Below are positions 34,263 to 43,480 of a stretch of DNA of 64,000 nucleotides, one piece after another. The notes beneath the pieces were generated by a model. That model was not told the origin of the DNA. It saw only the letters and a program-made list of their open reading frames with translations, and did no database searches. Position 1 is the stretch's first letter, and every line of letters begins with the position of its first letter. Source of the stretch: an uncultured Helicobacter sp. (GTDB lineage: Bacteria; Campylobacterota; Campylobacteria; Campylobacterales; Helicobacteraceae); assembly GCA_944325775.1 (NCBI GenBank), contig CALVBL010000002.1, positions 70,533 to 134,532 of the forward strand, given 5' to 3'. Made by a program: the position numbers and the translations under genes.

Positions 34263-35653
34263 AATGACACACGCTCTAGTAGTCGCCTATGGGCTTGTTC
34301 AAACACAGCATTGATATTGTCTTCTACCCATTTTGGATTAGTCCATTCTTGCACACTCACTGCATGTCCCTGCACGAGGATCTCCAAATGCAGATGATCG
34401 CCAAACGCCCAGCCGCTAGAGCCTGTATAGCCGATGATGTCGCCACTCTCCACCTCATCACCCACTTTGAGCATAGAATCTGACATATGCGCATACAGGC
34501 TTGAGAGCCCAAAGCCGTGGTAGATCACGGCGGTATTGCCATGCAAGCCTAGGTATTGGCGCAGGATCACAACCCCACCATTGCTAGCGAATATAGGTGC
34601 ATTGCGCACGCTAGCGAGATCGAGCCCCATATGATAGGCTACACTCACGAGGTTTTTGTCAAGATAATAACTTCTCTCGTCGCCAAAATACCCCACGATG
34701 ATGGCGTTTTTGAGCGCGGCAAAGGGTGAGATACCAAAGGATATGTAGCTTTTGTTTGAAATTGTGGTCGTGGTGGCTTCTAGAATCTGATTGGAATCTT
34801 TAGAGCGCGCCTGTTCGTTGATAAACAAAAACCGCTCTCTATCATCGGCAAACTCATCATAGCGCACATCGCTGATTTGATCGAGCAAAGATCGGAGTTT
34901 GGATTCTAAAAATTCTGGCTTGAGGCGTATATTAGACTTGCGGATAGGGACATTGAGATTTTTGGGGAAATGAAGCAGAATCTGCGATTTATTAGCCGCT
35001 TTATCCACTGCCCTGATGCTACCTTCAAAGAGTACATTCTCTAGGGGCCACGCGATAAATGCCCCATACACGGCTTCATCTGGTGCTAGAGTGATGTCTT
35101 TAAATGTGTGCTTAAAGGCGCGAAATTCGTTTTTGCCATTGCTAAGCGTTACAGAATCTAGCGCGATATCTTTGACTTTAAAAAGCACAAAGGCACTGCC
35201 GCTACGCGAGATTTTTGGCGAGCGCGCAAGGATTTCAATCTGCGGGGCACTAGTATCAATCACTAAGGACACATCGACACAAGTCGTGTTGCCCGCGAAA
35301 AAATTTGTATTGCTCCAATCATTCACACAGACTTTATAGAGCAGTGTCGTGCCGTCTTTGAGTTCAGTGAGGGGCTTGGGGAGGGAGAGTGCGAAAGTTT
35401 TTGGTTTATTGAGCACCACTTCGTTTTGGCTAAAGAGGATTTGAGAATCTAATAGCACCTCCACGCTATAGCTTCGTATCCCACTTGCATCGCTAAAGTG
35501 CAGCGATAAGTCGTCTTGGAGATTCCAATGTGTAGGGAGACTAGAGTGGGATTGAAAAACAGGCTTTTGCCGCTCAAAAACAAAAAAATTAAACACCAAA
35601 TATATAATCGCACCAAGACACACTACCACGATTGCAATGATTAGATTTCTCAC
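34259..35653 (-). CDS. M23-family metallopeptidase, membrane-anchored
   Basis: A 464-residue cell-wall peptidase. One transmembrane anchor lies at about residues 3-23, followed by Ig-like beta-rich periplasmic domains (about 40-230) and a C-terminal LytM/M23 domain. Zinc and catalytic residues are in HMGLDLAS (HxxxD) and GDHLHLEI (HxH), with SLYAHM between. It should cut peptidoglycan cross-links and shape the cell. The GTG at 35653, preceded by AAAGGG, is preferred to a TTG 12 codons upstream. The stop codon lies in repeat copy 2. It is divergent from csd3, another M23 enzyme. Confidence 0.85.
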   Translation of the reverse strand: MRNLIIAIVVVCLGAIIYLVFNFFVFERQKPVFQSHSSLPTHWNLQDDLSLHFSDASGIRSYSVEVLLDSQILFSQNEVVLNKPKTFALSLPKPLTELKDGTTLLYKVCVNDWSNTNFFAGNTTCVDVSLVIDTSAPQIEILARSPKISRSGSAFVLFKVKDIALDSVTLSNGKNEFRAFKHTFKDITLAPDEAVYGAFIAWPLENVLFEGSIRAVDKAANKSQILLHFPKNLNVPIRKSNIRLKPEFLESKLRSLLDQISDVRYDEFADDRERFLFINEQARSKDSNQILEATTTTISNKSYISFGISPFAALKNAIIVGYFGDERSYYLDKNLVSVAYHMGLDLASVRNAPIFASNGGVVILRQYLGLHGNTAVIYHGFGLSSLYAHMSDSMLKVGDEVESGDIIGYTGSSGWAFGDHLHLEILVQGHAVSVQEWTNPKWVEDNINAVFEQAHRRLLERVSF

Positions 35654-35799
35654 CAAATACCCTTTATACCATGACAATAATCCCCACAATATCGTGGTTT
35701 TTTCGCAAAACTTAAATGAAAATTATATGTGTTTTTATGATTTTTATGATAGGATTGTAAAAACCGATTTGGTGGCATTGCGTTTAATCATTCACACAT

Positions 35800-35805
35800 T
35801 ACAAT
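35800..35805 (+). promoter_or_regulatory. candidate -10 box for csd3
   Basis: TACAAT lies 18 bases before the csd3 start, in AT-rich sequence. This would leave a very short leader that still includes the AAGG ribosome binding site. Confidence 0.3.
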
Positions 35806-35822
35806 TTTCTTTAAGGCTAGCG

Positions 35823-37001
35823 ATGAAACAATATTTTTTGGTCTTTTGCATGGTTTGTCAGGTGGCTTTTGGCGCGGTAGTGAGCAGTCAGACTTGGGAG
35901 AGCGGTAGCACGCTTTTTGGGTTTTTTCAAAAATACAACATTCCAGCGAGTGTGTATTACGATCTACCTCCAGAGGATAGAGAGCTCACAAGCGAGATTT
36001 ACGCGGGCGTGCGGTATTACACTGCGTTTGATGATGACAATAACCTCTTGCAAGCCCTTATCCCCATCGGCGATGGTATGCAGATTCACATTTTTCGCTA
36101 CAAAGATGGCTACAAGATGGACTTCACGCCTATCGTGTATTTTGAAAACGAGCAGCGCCTTGTGCTCTCTATCCAGCGATCCATCTATCAAGATCTTATG
36201 GAGATCACTGACGATCAGGGACTTGTCAATGAATTACTCAACGCCTACAAAAACAGCATTAGTTTCAACCGCACCGTGTTAAAGGGCGATAAAGTCGCGC
36301 TTATCTACAATCGCAAATATCGCCTAGGCAAGCCTCTAGGTAATGCCCAAATCAAAGTCGCTATGGTAGAAACGAATAAAAAACCAAACTATCTTTTTGC
36401 TTACAATGGACGCTATTATGACATCAAGGGCAAAGAGATCGAGGGCTTTTTACTCTCTATGCCCATTGTCGGTGCGCGTATTAGCTCAAAATTTTCTCTA
36501 GGGCGCAAACACCCCATACTAGGCTTTGTGCGACCACATTATGGTGTGGATTATGCTGCGCCAAAAGGCACGATAGTGAGTGCAGCAGGAAGTGGGACTA
36601 TCGTCTTTGCGGGGCAAAAAGGCGGCTATGGTAATGTCATAGAAGTGCGGCATGAAAATGGTATCAAAACCGTGTATGCACATCTTAATTCCTTCGCTCC
36701 GGGTATGAAAGCCGGCAAATATGTCAAAAAAGGACAATACATCGCAAAAGTGGGCAATACCGGGCTTAGCACAGGTCCGCATCTACACTTTGGTGTGTAT
36801 AAAAACAATCAGCCAGTCAATCCGCTAGGCAATATCAAAGCCGCCACAAAAGAGCTAGACAAAGCCCACAAAGAGCATTTTGCCAAGCTTAGCGATGATT
36901 TTAAAGGACAGATTGAGGGCATTCTCGTACAGGTCCAAGAGGAGCAAAAAGAATCTATTGTCGTGAGTCTCCCAGTAGGCGGTGCTGAGGAATTGCAGTA
37001 A
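35823..37001 (+). CDS. csd3: M23 peptidoglycan DD-carboxypeptidase/endopeptidase, Csd3-like
   Basis: A 392-residue periplasmic enzyme that matches Csd3/HdpA of H. pylori, which trims peptidoglycan peptides and sets helical shape. A signal peptide ends near AFGAVV (residues 13-18). The N-terminal inhibitory and linker domains include SGSTLFGFFQKYNIPASVYYDL-like sequence. The M23 domain contains HYGVDYAAPKG and GPHLHFGVY. The ATG at 35823 has AAGG six bases upstream and fits the signal peptide; an in-frame start 62 codons earlier does not. The downstream order (Nudix, PgbA-like) resembles the HP0506-HP0508 region. Confidence 0.88.
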   Translation: MKQYFLVFCMVCQVAFGAVVSSQTWESGSTLFGFFQKYNIPASVYYDLPPEDRELTSEIYAGVRYYTAFDDDNNLLQALIPIGDGMQIHIFRYKDGYKMDFTPIVYFENEQRLVLSIQRSIYQDLMEITDDQGLVNELLNAYKNSISFNRTVLKGDKVALIYNRKYRLGKPLGNAQIKVAMVETNKKPNYLFAYNGRYYDIKGKEIEGFLLSMPIVGARISSKFSLGRKHPILGFVRPHYGVDYAAPKGTIVSAAGSGTIVFAGQKGGYGNVIEVRHENGIKTVYAHLNSFAPGMKAGKYVKKGQYIAKVGNTGLSTGPHLHFGVYKNNQPVNPLGNIKAATKELDKAHKEHFAKLSDDFKGQIEGILVQVQEEQKESIVVSLPVGGAEELQ

Positions 37002-37014
37002 GGATTTAAGATAA

Positions 37015-37602
37015 ATGAAAACCGATATACGCGATATTCATATCACTCAATGCACAGATTCTCCCTACATCAAACCCCAGAGAATGACTTATACCGAAAA
37101 TGGCTACAAAAAGGCATGGGATTTCGTCCAGAGCCTTGATAGTGTGGCGATTATCCTCCATAGGATCGATAAAGACGCGCTTGTTGTGGTGCGGCAGTTT
37201 CGCCCACCAGTGTTTTTGAAAAACAACGACGGCTATACGCACGAGCTATGTGCGGGACTCATCGATAAGGAAGGCAAAAGTATCCGCCAGATCGCCGCAG
37301 AAGAAGTGCTAGAAGAATGTGGCTACGAGATAGATTCTAAGGATTTGCGTGAGGTAGCGGTGTTTCACACATCAGTAGGGACAAGTGGCGCGAAGCAATA
37401 TCTATTTTACGCACAGGTAGATGAGAGTCATAAGCGCACAGAGGGTGGTGGTGTCGATGGAGAGGTGATAGAATCCGCCCTTTTGCCACGCGCTGAGTTA
37501 GAGACGTTTTTGGCTAATGAGCATATTGTCAAGACCCCCGGACTTGGGTTTGGGATATTGTGGTTTTTGCGCCACACCACAGACAAAGGGATAAGCGTAT
37601 GA
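37015..37602 (+). CDS. Nudix hydrolase (ADP-ribose / UDP-sugar pyrophosphatase type)
   Basis: A 195-residue cytoplasmic enzyme. The Nudix region AGLIDKEGKSIRQIAAEEVL, followed by EECGY, is at about residues 80-104. It has two extra residues relative to the strict GX5EX7REUXEEXGU box and resembles animal NUDT14-type UDP-glucose/ADP-ribose pyrophosphatases. FHTSVGTSGAKQYLF is typical of the ADPRase group. Substrate is inferred. The ATG follows csd3 by 13 bases, and the stop overlaps the next gene (ATGA). Confidence 0.87.
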   Translation: MKTDIRDIHITQCTDSPYIKPQRMTYTENGYKKAWDFVQSLDSVAIILHRIDKDALVVVRQFRPPVFLKNNDGYTHELCAGLIDKEGKSIRQIAAEEVLEECGYEIDSKDLREVAVFHTSVGTSGAKQYLFYAQVDESHKRTEGGGVDGEVIESALLPRAELETFLANEHIVKTPGLGFGILWFLRHTTDKGISV

Positions 37603-38315
37603 GGTGGATTCTAGGTATTATAGTGACGTGGAGTTGTGCGTTTGGCGTGGATACGAAAGTCGTGCGTGTGAGTGTGGATTCTGTACAAAAAGATACTATT
37701 GTTTTTGATGCGGGGGATCTGCAGGTGGGCGAGAGTGGCGTGATAGTGACCAAAAACCAATCCCATGCGATCATTATCGCCCAAGCTGTCATAGAATCTA
37801 TCGATGAAGGTAGGGCGAGTGCTAAGATCGAAGCCTTTGATATCATAGAGCAGCGCTACCTCCCCACACCGATCAATAAACCTCAAGTCGGCGATGAGGT
37901 GCTTTTTAGGAGTTTTTATAACCGCGCCATTGCTATCGCGCCTAATCAAGAGAGCTATCAGTTTGTGATCCGCAACAATCCCACGATCCAATTTATGCAC
38001 ATTGATCTTTTTGCTGCCTACCTCCAACAGCAAAGCCTCAATGACCCAAAACCAAAGCATTTCAAGGAATTTTGTCCCAAATACAGCGTGGGCTTAGTTT
38101 TTATCGTAGATTCTAATCACACGAGGGTGCTTGATTGTCAATCTTTCACCCTGCTTGAGACGCAGTCCCCACCGCCCGATGAGGTCTTGCACGCGAGTGT
38201 GATCACACCATTTTTCTCACGCATAAGCCATCCGGGCAAGCCTCTAGGCAGTAGATTCAAATCCTATGATTCTAAAGATTATTTTTCGTATTATGATGCC
38301 CTGACCCAAGAGTGA
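37599..38315 (+). CDS. PgbA-like protein (N-terminal domain of the plasminogen-binding family)
   Basis: A 238-residue protein with a signal peptide (about residues 1-16, ending CAFGV) and a beta-rich domain. It resembles the conserved N-terminal part of the H. pylori PgbA/PgbB surface proteins, including QFMHIDLFAAYLQQQSLNDP-type sequence. The long charged, Lys-rich C-terminal region that binds plasminogen in H. pylori is absent; the protein ends soon after the domain. Plasminogen binding is therefore doubtful here. The ATG overlaps the Nudix stop. Confidence 0.68.
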   Translation: MRWILGIIVTWSCAFGVDTKVVRVSVDSVQKDTIVFDAGDLQVGESGVIVTKNQSHAIIIAQAVIESIDEGRASAKIEAFDIIEQRYLPTPINKPQVGDEVLFRSFYNRAIAIAPNQESYQFVIRNNPTIQFMHIDLFAAYLQQQSLNDPKPKHFKEFCPKYSVGLVFIVDSNHTRVLDCQSFTLLETQSPPPDEVLHASVITPFFSRISHPGKPLGSRFKSYDSKDYFSYYDALTQE

Positions 38316-38330
38316 ATCTAAGGACACGCA

Positions 38331-39470
38331 ATGCCCGCAGATGATGAGGAAAAGACCCTAGCCCCCTCGCAACACAAGCTCCAGCAGGCACGCGAAGAAG
38401 GCAATGTTAGTAAAAGCATAGAGCTTGTAGGGTTTTTTGTGATGTTAAGCGGACTAGCACTTATTTTTTTTATGATCCCGTATTGGGTGAGTGGGTGCAA
38501 AGGGATTTTTACCTACATTGTGGGCTTTTTCACGCTTAGTGAGTTTAGTGCGCAGGAGCTTTTGTGGCTAAGCCTTGGCATAGGGCTTGAAATGCTCAAG
38601 ATGGTGCTACCGGTGTTTGTGGGCTTGATGATCATTGGTGTGGTGGCAAATGTCGGGCAGTTTGGCTTCCTACTCTCGACCAAAGCCCTGCAGCCCAAGC
38701 TCTCCAAGATCAACCCCATCTTAGGTATCAAAAATGTCTTTTCGCTCAAAAAGCTCCTTGATGGCTTTATGATCACTTTCAAGGTATTTGTGGCATTTGT
38801 GGTAGGGTTTGTGGCATTTGTGGGGTTTTTTGGGGAGCTGCCCACCATCTCACGTCTTAGAATCTACGATCAGATTCTGTGGTTTCGTGAGAAGGTGCTG
38901 ATTTTGATCGGGATTTTGCTCATACTGTTTTTGGCTATGGCGATTGCGGACTATCTCATCAAACGCTATCAGTATATGCGAAGTCTGCGCATGAGTGTCA
39001 AAGAACTCAAAGACGAAACCAAACGCTATGAGGGAAACCCAGAGATAAAATCGCGTATCCGCCAAACTCAGCAAAAAATGGCTCGCTCTCGTATGATGCA
39101 AGAGATCCCCACTGCCTCTGTGGTGATCACCAACCCCACGCACTACGCTGTAGCTGTGCGCTATCAGGACGAGGATGTGGAGCTGGGTCTCGCTCCGCGT
39201 GTGGTGGCGAAGGGCGTAGATGAGCTTGCCATACGCATCAAGGCAGTAGCACGCGAGCACGATGTGCGAATCATCGAAAATCCACCGCTAGCACGGAGCC
39301 TGTATGCGATGGTAGAAGTGGGGAGTTTTATCCACCCCGATCTTTTTAGAGCGGTTTCAGAAGTCCTGCAGCAGGTGGCGTGGCTAGATCATTTGCAGGG
39401 CAAAGATACCCTGCTAAATACCACACTCAAGGCACGTCAAAAGGCACAGCAACGCGCGTTAGATTCTTAG
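38331..39470 (+). CDS. flhB: flagellar type III export protein FlhB
   Basis: A 379-residue inner-membrane component of the flagellar export gate that switches substrate class from rod/hook to filament. Four transmembrane helices lie between about residues 32 and 210, and a charged linker contains KELKDETKRYEGNPEIK. The autocleavage site NPTH is at residues 268-271. The C-terminal cytoplasmic domain continues to the end. Ribosome binding site AAGGA. It is the only clear core flagellar gene in the window. Confidence 0.95.
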   Translation: MPADDEEKTLAPSQHKLQQAREEGNVSKSIELVGFFVMLSGLALIFFMIPYWVSGCKGIFTYIVGFFTLSEFSAQELLWLSLGIGLEMLKMVLPVFVGLMIIGVVANVGQFGFLLSTKALQPKLSKINPILGIKNVFSLKKLLDGFMITFKVFVAFVVGFVAFVGFFGELPTISRLRIYDQILWFREKVLILIGILLILFLAMAIADYLIKRYQYMRSLRMSVKELKDETKRYEGNPEIKSRIRQTQQKMARSRMMQEIPTASVVITNPTHYAVAVRYQDEDVELGLAPRVVAKGVDELAIRIKAVAREHDVRIIENPPLARSLYAMVEVGSFIHPDLFRAVSEVLQQVAWLDHLQGKDTLLNTTLKARQKAQQRALDS

Positions 39471-39474
39471 TTCT

Positions 39475-41067
39475 TCACTCACATTTAAACGAATCCAACT
39501 GCTCGTTGAGCATATCTGCCTTGGAGGCTATGTCTTTAGAGATTGCATTGATCGTATGCACACTTTGGCTGTTTTGACTGATGAGTGCGTCAAGCTGTTT
39601 GAGATTCTCTAGAATCTCGCTGATAGCCTTAAATAGTTCATTTGCTTTTTGAAGTGAGTGTGAGGAGGCATCAAGCGCGTTTTGTAGAGACTGCATACTT
39701 TGGTCCAAAAACTCCGCGCTTTTCGTCGAAGAATCCGCCACTTGAGAGATGTTTTCCACATTCTGTCCCATCGCCGCGTTGGTATCATGGGAGGATTGGA
39801 TAATGACATTGACCACGGCATTTATCTCACTTAGCCCCTTTTGTGTGCGCTCGGCTAGCTTACGCACTTCATCTGCCACCACTGCAAATCCGCGTCCTGC
39901 CTCACCAGCGCGTGCAGCTTCTATGTTGGCATTGAGTGCTAGGAGTGCGGTCTGATCGGCGATCTCATCGATGAGGGCAAGAACATCTTTGATACGTTCA
40001 CTTTCCTTAGCGTCCGATTCAAGTCGCCCAGCGATCTCATGCTCGGTGCTCACATTTTGCTGCAGAGAGCTCACCATTTGGGTGAGGGCTTCTTTAGTGC
40101 TTGTGAGCTGCATAAACGACTCTCTTACATCATCTGCGCTCTTTTGTGCCAACGCGATAGAATCTTGGAGTACTACTTCGATTTCCTCACGCATACTTGC
40201 ACTTTTATGCACCACTTCTACGCTTTGTGCTATGCGTGAATCTATTTCCTTAGAGGAGTCCGAAAGATTGCGCGCTTGGGTGATGTTTTGGTGTGAGGCG
40301 TGTTTGGCGCTCTTGATAGTCTCGCTGATCTTTTGGATAAAGGCGTTGATATACGCGCTTGCCTTGGCGATCTCATCTTGGTTTTTGACTGGGAGGCGTT
40401 TGGTCAGATCGCCATCGCCTTGTGAGAGGTCTTTGGCGACATTGGTGAGATTTTCAATAGGTGCAAACACTAAGCTCCTAAACACAAAAAACAGCACTAT
40501 CAACATCGCTAGCGCGATCCCTAAGATCCACAGCACGATCTCAAACAAAATCGTATCAGAATCTAGGAGCATTTGCTTGTTTGAAATCGTGATCTTTGCC
40601 ACACCCAGCGCGTCCCCTATCTGTGAGGTCGCATGACAGGCTAGACAGCTCTCTTGGGCTAGGAGAGGCTTTAGCATCACATAGCCGCTATCATCGCTAC
40701 TTTGGTAGGATTTGAGCGCTTGTGTCTTGTCCGCAAATACCCTCTGAATCTCCACATCATCACTCACGGATTTGTCTAATCCCATAAGCTCAATCACATC
40801 TTTGGCGGGAAATATCTGTAGATTCACTACGCCGGGCGTGTGCTGTGCGCCATCGATAAAACCATTGATCACTTCAGGATCGCCGGAGTTCATCGCGACT
40901 TTGAGCCCTTCAAAAAGCATGGCATTGAGCTTGGTAAGCTCGCTTGTGGTGTTGTTTTTGGCTAAAGTCCCAAAGCCACCTTGGAGATTGTGCAGCACCA
41001 CACCAAGCAAGATCGCGATGAAAGTCAAAAGTATGGCAGTGATCTTTGAGCGGATTGTGCGTAGCAT
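39475..41067 (-). CDS. methyl-accepting chemotaxis protein with a c-type haem motif in its sensor domain
   Basis: A 530-residue chemoreceptor. TM1 is at about residues 8-26, a periplasmic sensor domain at 27-173, TM2 at about 174-198, HAMP at about 199-250, and the signalling domain with the hairpin tip EIADQTALLALNANIEAARA to the end. The sensor domain contains CLACH at residues 141-145 in a Tll0287/DUF3365-like context, a covalent haem c site. It may therefore sense redox state, oxygen or NO. The ATG at 41067 has AGGAG five bases before it; a GTG two codons earlier overlaps that site. Confidence 0.92.
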   Translation of the reverse strand: MLRTIRSKITAILLTFIAILLGVVLHNLQGGFGTLAKNNTTSELTKLNAMLFEGLKVAMNSGDPEVINGFIDGAQHTPGVVNLQIFPAKDVIELMGLDKSVSDDVEIQRVFADKTQALKSYQSSDDSGYVMLKPLLAQESCLACHATSQIGDALGVAKITISNKQMLLDSDTILFEIVLWILGIALAMLIVLFFVFRSLVFAPIENLTNVAKDLSQGDGDLTKRLPVKNQDEIAKASAYINAFIQKISETIKSAKHASHQNITQARNLSDSSKEIDSRIAQSVEVVHKSASMREEIEVVLQDSIALAQKSADDVRESFMQLTSTKEALTQMVSSLQQNVSTEHEIAGRLESDAKESERIKDVLALIDEIADQTALLALNANIEAARAGEAGRGFAVVADEVRKLAERTQKGLSEINAVVNVIIQSSHDTNAAMGQNVENISQVADSSTKSAEFLDQSMQSLQNALDASSHSLQKANELFKAISEILENLKQLDALISQNSQSVHTINAISKDIASKADMLNEQLDSFKCE

Positions 41068-41213
41068 AGGCACTCCTAAAACGTGTGATTGTTTTATATT
41101 TTCTTAAGGTTTTATCTTAGAGCAAAAAAGCTTAATTTGTCAAGCAAATCCCGCCTCATTGTGCGTAAGGGCGCAAAAAGCTTACCGATTTTCGCAGAGT
41201 TTTAGCTTGGATC

Positions 41214-41222
41214 TGCTATACT
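41214..41222 (+). promoter_or_regulatory. gatB: extended -10 promoter for gatB
   Basis: TGCTATACT, an extended -10 with one mismatch, lies 35 bases before the gatB start in the gap between divergent MCP and gatB genes. Confidence 0.45.
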
Positions 41223-41256
41223 AAGCCTCAAATCCCATATTGAAGGAATCCATACT

Positions 41257-42684
41257 ATGAGTGCTTTTGAGACAATCATCGGACTAGAAGTGCATGTCCA
41301 GCTAAATACCAAAACCAAAATCTTTTGTTCGTGTGCCACGAGCTTTGGGGCAGAGCCTAATACCAATGTTTGCCCCACCTGCCTAGGATTGCCCGGTGCG
41401 TTGCCGGTGCTAAATCGCGAAGTGGTCAAAAAGGCGATTGCCTTTGGCACGGCAATTAATGCACAAATTAACCAAAACTCTATCTTTGCGCGTAAAAACT
41501 ACTTTTATCCAGACTTGCCCAAAGCCTATCAAATAAGCCAGTTTGAGATTCCAATAGTGGGGCGGGGCAATATCGAAATCGAAGTGAATGGCGAGAAAAA
41601 GACTATCGGTGTCACACGCGCACATATGGAGGAGGACGCGGGTAAAAATATCCATGAAAGTGAGTATTCTAAGGTAGATTTAAATCGTGCTTGCACGCCA
41701 TTGCTAGAGATTGTCAGCGAGCCGGATATGCGAAGTAGTGATGAGGCGATTGCCTATCTTAAGAAGCTGCATTCTATCGTGCGGTTTTTAGACATAAGTG
41801 ATGCAAATATGCAAGAGGGGAGCTTCCGCTGCGATGCGAATGTCTCAATCCGCCCCAAAGGAGATTCTAAACTTTATACTCGCGTGGAGATTAAAAATCT
41901 AAACTCGTTTAAATTTATCCAAAAAGCCATTGAATACGAGGTGGAGCGACAAATCGAGGCATGGGAAGATGGCAAATATGAAACAGAAGTCGTGCAAGAA
42001 ACGCGGCTATTTGATACCGCTAAGGGTGTAACGCGATCTATGCGGGGCAAGGAGGAAGCAGCGGATTATCGGTATTTTCCTGATCCGGATTTACTGCCTG
42101 TTTTTATCGATGAGGCGTTAATGAATGAGGGGCGGCAAATCCCTGAAATGCCAGATGAGAAGCGTGAGCGGTATGTGCGGGAGTTTGGGATAAAGCCTAG
42201 CGATGCGGGCGTGCTCACAAGCGAGCTAGAAATGGCGCGGTATTTTGAATCTATGCTTGAATCTGGTGCGAGTGCGAAGGGTGCGGTTACTTGGCTTACC
42301 ACCGAGCTTTTGGGGCGATTAAAGGGCGAGAATACCTTGCAGACTTGCGGAGTGGATTCTGCGACTTTGGCGGTGCTTGTGAAGCGTATCGATGAGGGCA
42401 AAATCAGTGGCAAGAGTGCCAAAGAAATCCTAGATGTGCTAGTGGAGCAAAAGGGTGGCGATGTGGATAGGCTTATAGATTCTATGGGATTAGCGCAAGT
42501 CAATGACGATGGGGCGATATTAAGTGCGATAGAATCTGTGCTAGCGGCTAATGCTGAGAAAGTTGCGGAGTATAAAAGTGGTAAAGATAAGCTCTTTGGA
42601 TTTTTTGTTGGGCAAGTGATGAAAAATAGCAAGGGCGCAAATCCTGCACGCGTGAATGAATTGCTCAAAGAAAAGCTGCAATAG
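41257..42684 (+). CDS. gatB: Asp-tRNA(Asn)/Glu-tRNA(Gln) amidotransferase subunit B
   Basis: A 475-residue subunit of the GatCAB enzyme that phosphorylates and amidates mischarged tRNA. The N-terminal domain starts FETIIGLEVHVQLNTKTKIF and contains the zinc-type cysteines CSCAT and CPTCLG. GSFRCDANVSIRP is conserved near residue 188. The C-terminal YqeY-like tail ends in VNELLKEKL. Gene gatC is at 15025. Ribosome binding site GAAGGA. Confidence 0.96.
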   Translation: MSAFETIIGLEVHVQLNTKTKIFCSCATSFGAEPNTNVCPTCLGLPGALPVLNREVVKKAIAFGTAINAQINQNSIFARKNYFYPDLPKAYQISQFEIPIVGRGNIEIEVNGEKKTIGVTRAHMEEDAGKNIHESEYSKVDLNRACTPLLEIVSEPDMRSSDEAIAYLKKLHSIVRFLDISDANMQEGSFRCDANVSIRPKGDSKLYTRVEIKNLNSFKFIQKAIEYEVERQIEAWEDGKYETEVVQETRLFDTAKGVTRSMRGKEEAADYRYFPDPDLLPVFIDEALMNEGRQIPEMPDEKRERYVREFGIKPSDAGVLTSELEMARYFESMLESGASAKGAVTWLTTELLGRLKGENTLQTCGVDSATLAVLVKRIDEGKISGKSAKEILDVLVEQKGGDVDRLIDSMGLAQVNDDGAILSAIESVLAANAEKVAEYKSGKDKLFGFFVGQVMKNSKGANPARVNELLKEKLQ

Positions 42685-42713
42685 CACAGAATCTACTGCT
42701 TACAGGAGAGACA

Positions 42714-43433
42714 TTGAAAAATATCCTATACAAAAGCTGGATGGATTTCCTACACCCTAAAATGATATTGCTTAATATCTTGCCTGTATTGCTTAGCTTT
42801 CTGCTTTTGTATATGTTATGGATGTATTTTATGGATTCTATTATCGCAATACTTACAGGGTTTTTACCCATATCATGGCGAGAGTATATCGATATACACT
42901 CCATAATAGGCACATTTATCAAGGCTGTTCTGTATCTTTGTGCATTTTTTGCTATCTTGCTTCTTGCATTGGTAGTGAATGTTTTTGTGAGTATCTTTTA
43001 TGTGCCTTTAGTAGCAAGATATGTGCGCAAAAAGCACTACCCCCATATCATGCCACCTAGCGACAAAATAACTTTACAACAAAGTTTTGTAATGTTTGGC
43101 AAAATGCTTATTGTTTTAGCTATTGGGCTTGTTGTGTGTTTGCCGCTCTTGTTTATTCCCATTATTGGGGCATTTGCGATGAATGTGCCGTATTTTATAT
43201 TCTTTTATAAAACAATGTTTTTTGATGTCGGCACAGAGATTTTGGGGCAAAATGGCTATACACAAATCACGCAGACAAAGGGACGCTTTAGGATTGCATT
43301 CCTTGCTTATGTGTTAAACTTTATTCCCATTGTGCATTTTTTTACACCATTATTGCAGGTGCTTATTTTCACACATTTTTGTTTGCAATATATGCAAAAT
43401 ACCAAGACACAAGCGACAGATAAAAGCCAGTGA
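42714..43433 (+). CDS. EI24-domain membrane protein (CysZ-like)
   Basis: A 239-residue inner-membrane protein with about five hydrophobic segments and the family features KSWMDFLHPKM at the start and IPIIGAFAMNVPYFIFFYKT in the C-terminal half. EI24/CysZ proteins include sulphate transporters, but most Campylobacterota members are uncharacterised. The start is TTG, supported by AGGAGA six to seven bases upstream. It lies 29 bases after gatB and may be co-transcribed. Confidence 0.75.
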   Translation: MKNILYKSWMDFLHPKMILLNILPVLLSFLLLYMLWMYFMDSIIAILTGFLPISWREYIDIHSIIGTFIKAVLYLCAFFAILLLALVVNVFVSIFYVPLVARYVRKKHYPHIMPPSDKITLQQSFVMFGKMLIVLAIGLVVCLPLLFIPIIGAFAMNVPYFIFFYKTMFFDVGTEILGQNGYTQITQTKGRFRIAFLAYVLNFIPIVHFFTPLLQVLIFTHFCLQYMQNTKTQATDKSQ

Positions 43434-43480
43434 GGCAAATCACGTTTATGTCAAGCTACTTAAAATTACAAGGAGACAGT

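Noticed and set aside
39971..40636. Plus-strand ORF of 221 codons opposite the chemoreceptor
   Set aside because: The chemoreceptor frame is certain; the antisense frame is Ser, Leu and Ala-rich shadow sequence.
42066..42668. Minus-strand ORF of 200 codons opposite gatB
   Set aside because: Antisense to a highly conserved gene, Ser-rich, with no start signal.
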